From NCBI GenBank assembly GCA_949745755.1, contig CATJZL010000097.1:1-9289 (forward strand): a DNA stretch of 9,289 bases, read 5' to 3'. The notes beneath the pieces were generated by a model that saw only the letters and a list, made by a program, of their open reading frames with translations, had not been told where the DNA came from and ran no database searches. The translations under genes were made by a program, and so were the position numbers. The stretch comes from UBA2730 sp022793235 (GTDB taxonomy: Bacteria > Bacillota_I > Bacilli_A > RF39 > UBA660). Positions 8,174 to 9,289 of this stretch are shown here, one piece after another (the stretch's first letter is position 1; each line of letters begins with the position of its first letter).

Positions 8174-8210
8174 AAGAAGAATACTATCTTTGGTGTAGTA
8201 TTCTTTTTTT
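8174..8210 (+). terminator. Intrinsic terminator after rpoC
   Basis: AAGAATACTA (8177-8186) pairs perfectly with TAGTATTCTT (8196-8205) around a nine-base loop. The stem can extend outward through a G-U and two A-U pairs (8174-8176 / 8206-8208). Seven Ts (8204-8210) complete a classic Rho-independent terminator. It starts 11 bases after the rpoC stop and closes the operon. Confidence 0.92.
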
Positions 8211-8249
8211 AGTATGTTACTATAAAATATAAAAAAAGACTATTTTTGT

Positions 8250-8288
8250 ATTACTATTTATATTGTTGTTTATTATTTCAATAGTAAT
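8250..8288. repeat. 9-bp perfect inverted repeat after rpoC
   Basis: ATTACTATT (8250-8258) and AATAGTAAT (8280-8288) are exact reverse complements around a 21-base spacer. No T run follows, so it is not a terminator. It may be a binding site, an RNA stem or chance in AT-rich DNA. Confidence 0.35.
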
Positions 8289-8296
8289 CTTAAAAT

Positions 8297-8344
8297 AAAA
8301 AGAGATGTTGGTGTAGCACCTAGTAGTATTGATTTATCTTTTTT
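8297..8344 (+). other. Weak bipartite hairpin ending in a T run
   Basis: AAAAAGA (8297-8303) pairs with TCTTTTT (8337-8343). An inner stem GGTG / CACC (8310-8313 / 8317-8320) has a three-base loop. The T run at 8339-8344 gives it a terminator-like look, but internal mismatches make it weak. It overlaps the possible gene remnant. It could be a second terminator or a small RNA end. Confidence 0.2.
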
Positions 8345-8381
8345 ATATGAAAAATTTTGTAATGATTTAATATGATACTTA

Positions 8382-8410
8382 TTTACAAAAAGATGGATAT
8401 GTTTTAAAAT
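8382..8410 (+). promoter_or_regulatory. Promoter of the microprotein-LOG unit
   Basis: The -35 box TTTACA (8382-8387, five of six consensus bases) is followed by 17 bases and the -10 box TAAAAT (8405-8410, five of six). Initiation would occur near 8417, leaving a leader of about 23 bases that carries the ribosome-binding site GAGGTG (8428-8433). Confidence 0.6.
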
Positions 8411-8439
8411 TATTATAGTATTTAAAAGAGGTGGTTGTA

Positions 8440-8598
8440 ATGAAACTTAATAATAGAGGATGGAGCTTAAATACACTTATTACATTAATAGTTGTGATAC
8501 TTCTTGCTGTCATTTTAGTTTCTGTTTTAGCTTATAATTTTGGTAGGGATAAGGATTTTGTTTCTATGCTGCCTGTAAAGGTATATCATGAAAAATAA
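8440..8598 (+). CDS. 52-residue single-span membrane protein, unknown function
   Basis: ATG 8440 follows a good ribosome-binding site, GAGGTG at 8428-8433, with six bases between. The product has 52 residues ending at TAA 8596. A short N-terminal segment with K2 and R6 precedes a hydrophobic stretch, residues about 12-32, rich in Leu, Ile and Val. A polar tail follows with R36, D37, K38 and D39. The charges predict one membrane span with the tail outside, but orientation is inference. The RGWSL opening followed by the hydrophobic run resembles the start of type IV prepilins (RGFTL-x-E), yet the usual Glu at +5 is Thr, so it is at most pilin-like. The last 11 bases overlap the LOG gene start, implying coupled translation. 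I do not recognise the family. Confidence 0.75.
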   Translation: MKLNNRGWSLNTLITLIVVILLAVILVSVLAYNFGRDKDFVSMLPVKVYHEK

Positions 8599-9130
8599 AA
8601 AAATATTTATTGGTTGTTCTTCTAGTGAGCTTGTAAATGATGAGTATATGAATCTTGCTATCGATGTTTCTCTAAAAATAAGTCAATTAGGTTATGATTT
8701 TGTTTTTGGTGCTGCTAGTTTTGGAATGATGGGTAAGTGTTATGATAATTTTATTCATTCAGGCAGAAAAGTTTATTCTTTTACTACCACTAAATATGAA
8801 GATGATTTGTTGAATTTGAAAAGTTATAAAGATAAAATATGTATTACTAGTTTTGAGAGAACTTCTTCTATATATTTAGAATGTGATGTTATTCTTTTTT
8901 TACCTGGTGGTACAGGTACCTTTGCTGAAATATTTGGAATGCTTGAAGAAAATAGATCTATAAATAATCCTAAAGAAATTATCCTTTATAATTACAATGG
9001 TTTTTATGATGGAGTACTAGATTTAATACAGTTTTGTGTTGATAATAAATTTAATACTAATGATATATTTGATTATTTTTGTGTATGTTATTCTATGGAA
9101 GAAATTATAGAAAAAATTTGGAAAACTTGA
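8588..9130 (+). CDS. LOG-family protein, probable nucleotide phosphoribohydrolase
   Basis: The product has 180 residues with a Rossmann-like LOG fold. Its signature PGGTGTFAE is at residues 106-114, with E114 the expected catalytic or substrate-binding Glu of the PGGxGTxxE motif. An upstream E90-R91 pair matches the Arg-bearing motif of LOG enzymes. The N-terminus IFIGCSSSE fits the first phosphate-side loop. The family hydrolyses nucleoside 5'-monophosphates to free base and ribose 5-phosphate. In plants the substrates are cytokinin nucleotides; in most bacteria the true substrate is unsettled. The usual GGGxxGLMG motif is changed here to GAASFGMMG. The start ATG 8588 has AAAGG (8577-8581) six bases upstream, inside the preceding small gene, whose stop codon it overlaps. 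No convincing terminator follows the TGA. Confidence 0.88.
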   Translation: MKNKKIFIGCSSSELVNDEYMNLAIDVSLKISQLGYDFVFGAASFGMMGKCYDNFIHSGRKVYSFTTTKYEDDLLNLKSYKDKICITSFERTSSIYLECDVILFLPGGTGTFAEIFGMLEENRSINNPKEIILYNYNGFYDGVLDLIQFCVDNKFNTNDIFDYFCVCYSMEEIIEKIWKT

Positions 9131-9196
9131 TTTATAAAAGAAGAATATATTATTTTTGATTTGATCACTCATAAAGAGAATAAAATAAGAAGGAAA

Positions 9197-9289
9197 ATGT
9201 CTCGAAAAAAATTAAACATTAACGGGGAAATTTATTCCAATTTCCTTTTGACAATAAGTCGAATCATTATCCATTTTCAAAAAATGAAA
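9197..9289 (+). CDS. Doubtful plus-strand start running off the right edge
   Basis: ATG 9197 opens a frame of 31 codons (beginning MSRKKLNING) still open at the window end. The AAGGA ahead of it ends only two bases before the ATG, too close for a good ribosome-binding site. It uses AAC, GGG, TCC, TTC and CGA codons that are uncommon in the genes to the left. It overlaps the minus-strand tail, which fits the codon pattern better, so only one of the two is likely real. Confidence 0.18.
   Translation, partial: MSRKKLNINGEIYSNFLLTISRIIIHFQKMK
9212..9289 (-). CDS. Possible 3' end of a convergent gene entering from the right edge
   Basis: On the minus strand bases 9289-9215 read 25 codons without interruption (ending EIGINFPVNV), then TAA at 9214-9212. 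Codons are mostly A- or T-ending (GAT, AAT, ATT, GGA, GTT), like the genes to the left, which favours this strand over the overlapping plus-strand frame. Only the tail is present, so the product cannot be named. No clear terminator follows the stop. Confidence 0.35.
   Translation of the reverse strand, partial: FHFLKMDNDSTYCQKEIGINFPVNV

Larger units (their letters stand above)
8211..8381. other. Gap between operons with no intact gene
   Basis: This stretch after the rpoC terminator has no reading frame with a usable start and ribosome-binding site on either strand. It is very AT-rich. It contains a 9-bp inverted repeat, a weak hairpin and a plus-strand reading segment that may be a decayed gene, each listed separately. 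No tRNA, rRNA or recognised riboswitch was seen. Confidence 0.6.
8292..8418 (+). pseudogene. Possible frameshifted gene remnant
   Basis: One frame reads KIKRDVGVAPSSIDLSFLYE and then KFCNDLI before a TGA at 8373. Shifting by one base, the next frame reads YDTYLQKDGYVLKLL to a TAG at 8416. The joined text looks like protein, and its codons (GAT, GTT, GGT, AGT, TTA, AAA) match the neighbouring genes. No start codon with a ribosome-binding site is present and the family is not recognised. A minus-strand frame of similar length is also open across this stretch, so chance openness in AT-rich DNA is a serious alternative. Confidence 0.2.

Noticed and set aside
8272..8440. Open frame of about 55 codons on the minus strand after rpoC
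   Set aside because: It has no ATG, GTG or suitable TTG start with a ribosome-binding site and is opposite the equally protein-like plus-strand segment.
9224..9249. GGGGAAAT / ATTTCCTT stem followed by two Ts as a terminator for the LOG gene
   Set aside because: Two of eight pairs are G-U, a competing GGAA / TTCC stem exists, the T run is largely consumed by the stem, and it sits nearly 100 bases after the stop inside a possible gene.
1..9289. CRISPR arrays, tRNA or rRNA genes, insertion sequences
   Set aside because: No regularly spaced repeats, tRNA cloverleaf, rRNA core sequence, transposase or terminal inverted repeats were seen.

Overview
The window is visibly AT-rich and carries the transcription locus of a low-GC Gram-positive bacterium: a small class I methyltransferase gene, rpoB (RNA polymerase beta) and rpoC (beta prime) in one tight plus-strand operon. 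The methyltransferase-rpoB-rpoC order is the Firmicutes arrangement (ybxB-rpoB-rpoC in Bacillus). RpoB has the acidic C-terminal tail and RpoC lacks the large proteobacterial insertion, both as in Bacilli. Every tryptophan in the long proteins is TGG and TGA serves as a stop, so this is not a code-4 mycoplasma. RpoB has Asn where most bacteria have His in the rifampicin pocket (E. coli 526), a feature reported for mollicutes. A Bacilli/Mollicutes-type lineage with the standard code (Acholeplasma-like, RF39-like or Erysipelotrichia-like) fits best; this placement is inference.

Layout. Positions 1-210 are a divergent control region. The left edge holds the start codon of a minus-strand gene with a strong Shine-Dalgarno site and a near-consensus promoter; inverted and direct repeats overlap that promoter. 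A plus-strand promoter (114-142) drives the operon, and its transcript should open with a long AU-rich hairpin (151-194) just ahead of the methyltransferase ribosome-binding site. The methyltransferase runs 211-798. A 105-base gap with a weak AT hairpin follows, then rpoB (904-4530, GTG start). rpoC (4530-8162) begins on the last base of the rpoB stop codon. A clear intrinsic terminator (8174-8210) closes the operon.

Positions 8211-8381 hold no intact gene, only a 9-bp inverted repeat, a weak hairpin and a possible frameshifted gene remnant. A fresh promoter (8382-8410) then drives a two-gene unit: a previously untracked 52-residue single-span membrane protein (8440-8598) overlapping by 11 bases a LOG-family nucleotide phosphoribohydrolase-like protein (8588-9130). 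The last 159 bases contain no complete gene. They probably hold the 3' end of a convergent minus-strand gene, with a less likely plus-strand start as the alternative.

The core is ordinary housekeeping. The less ordinary parts are the operon's separation from rplJ-rplL by a divergent gene, the structured 5' leader, the RpoB Asn, and the coupled microprotein-LOG pair.
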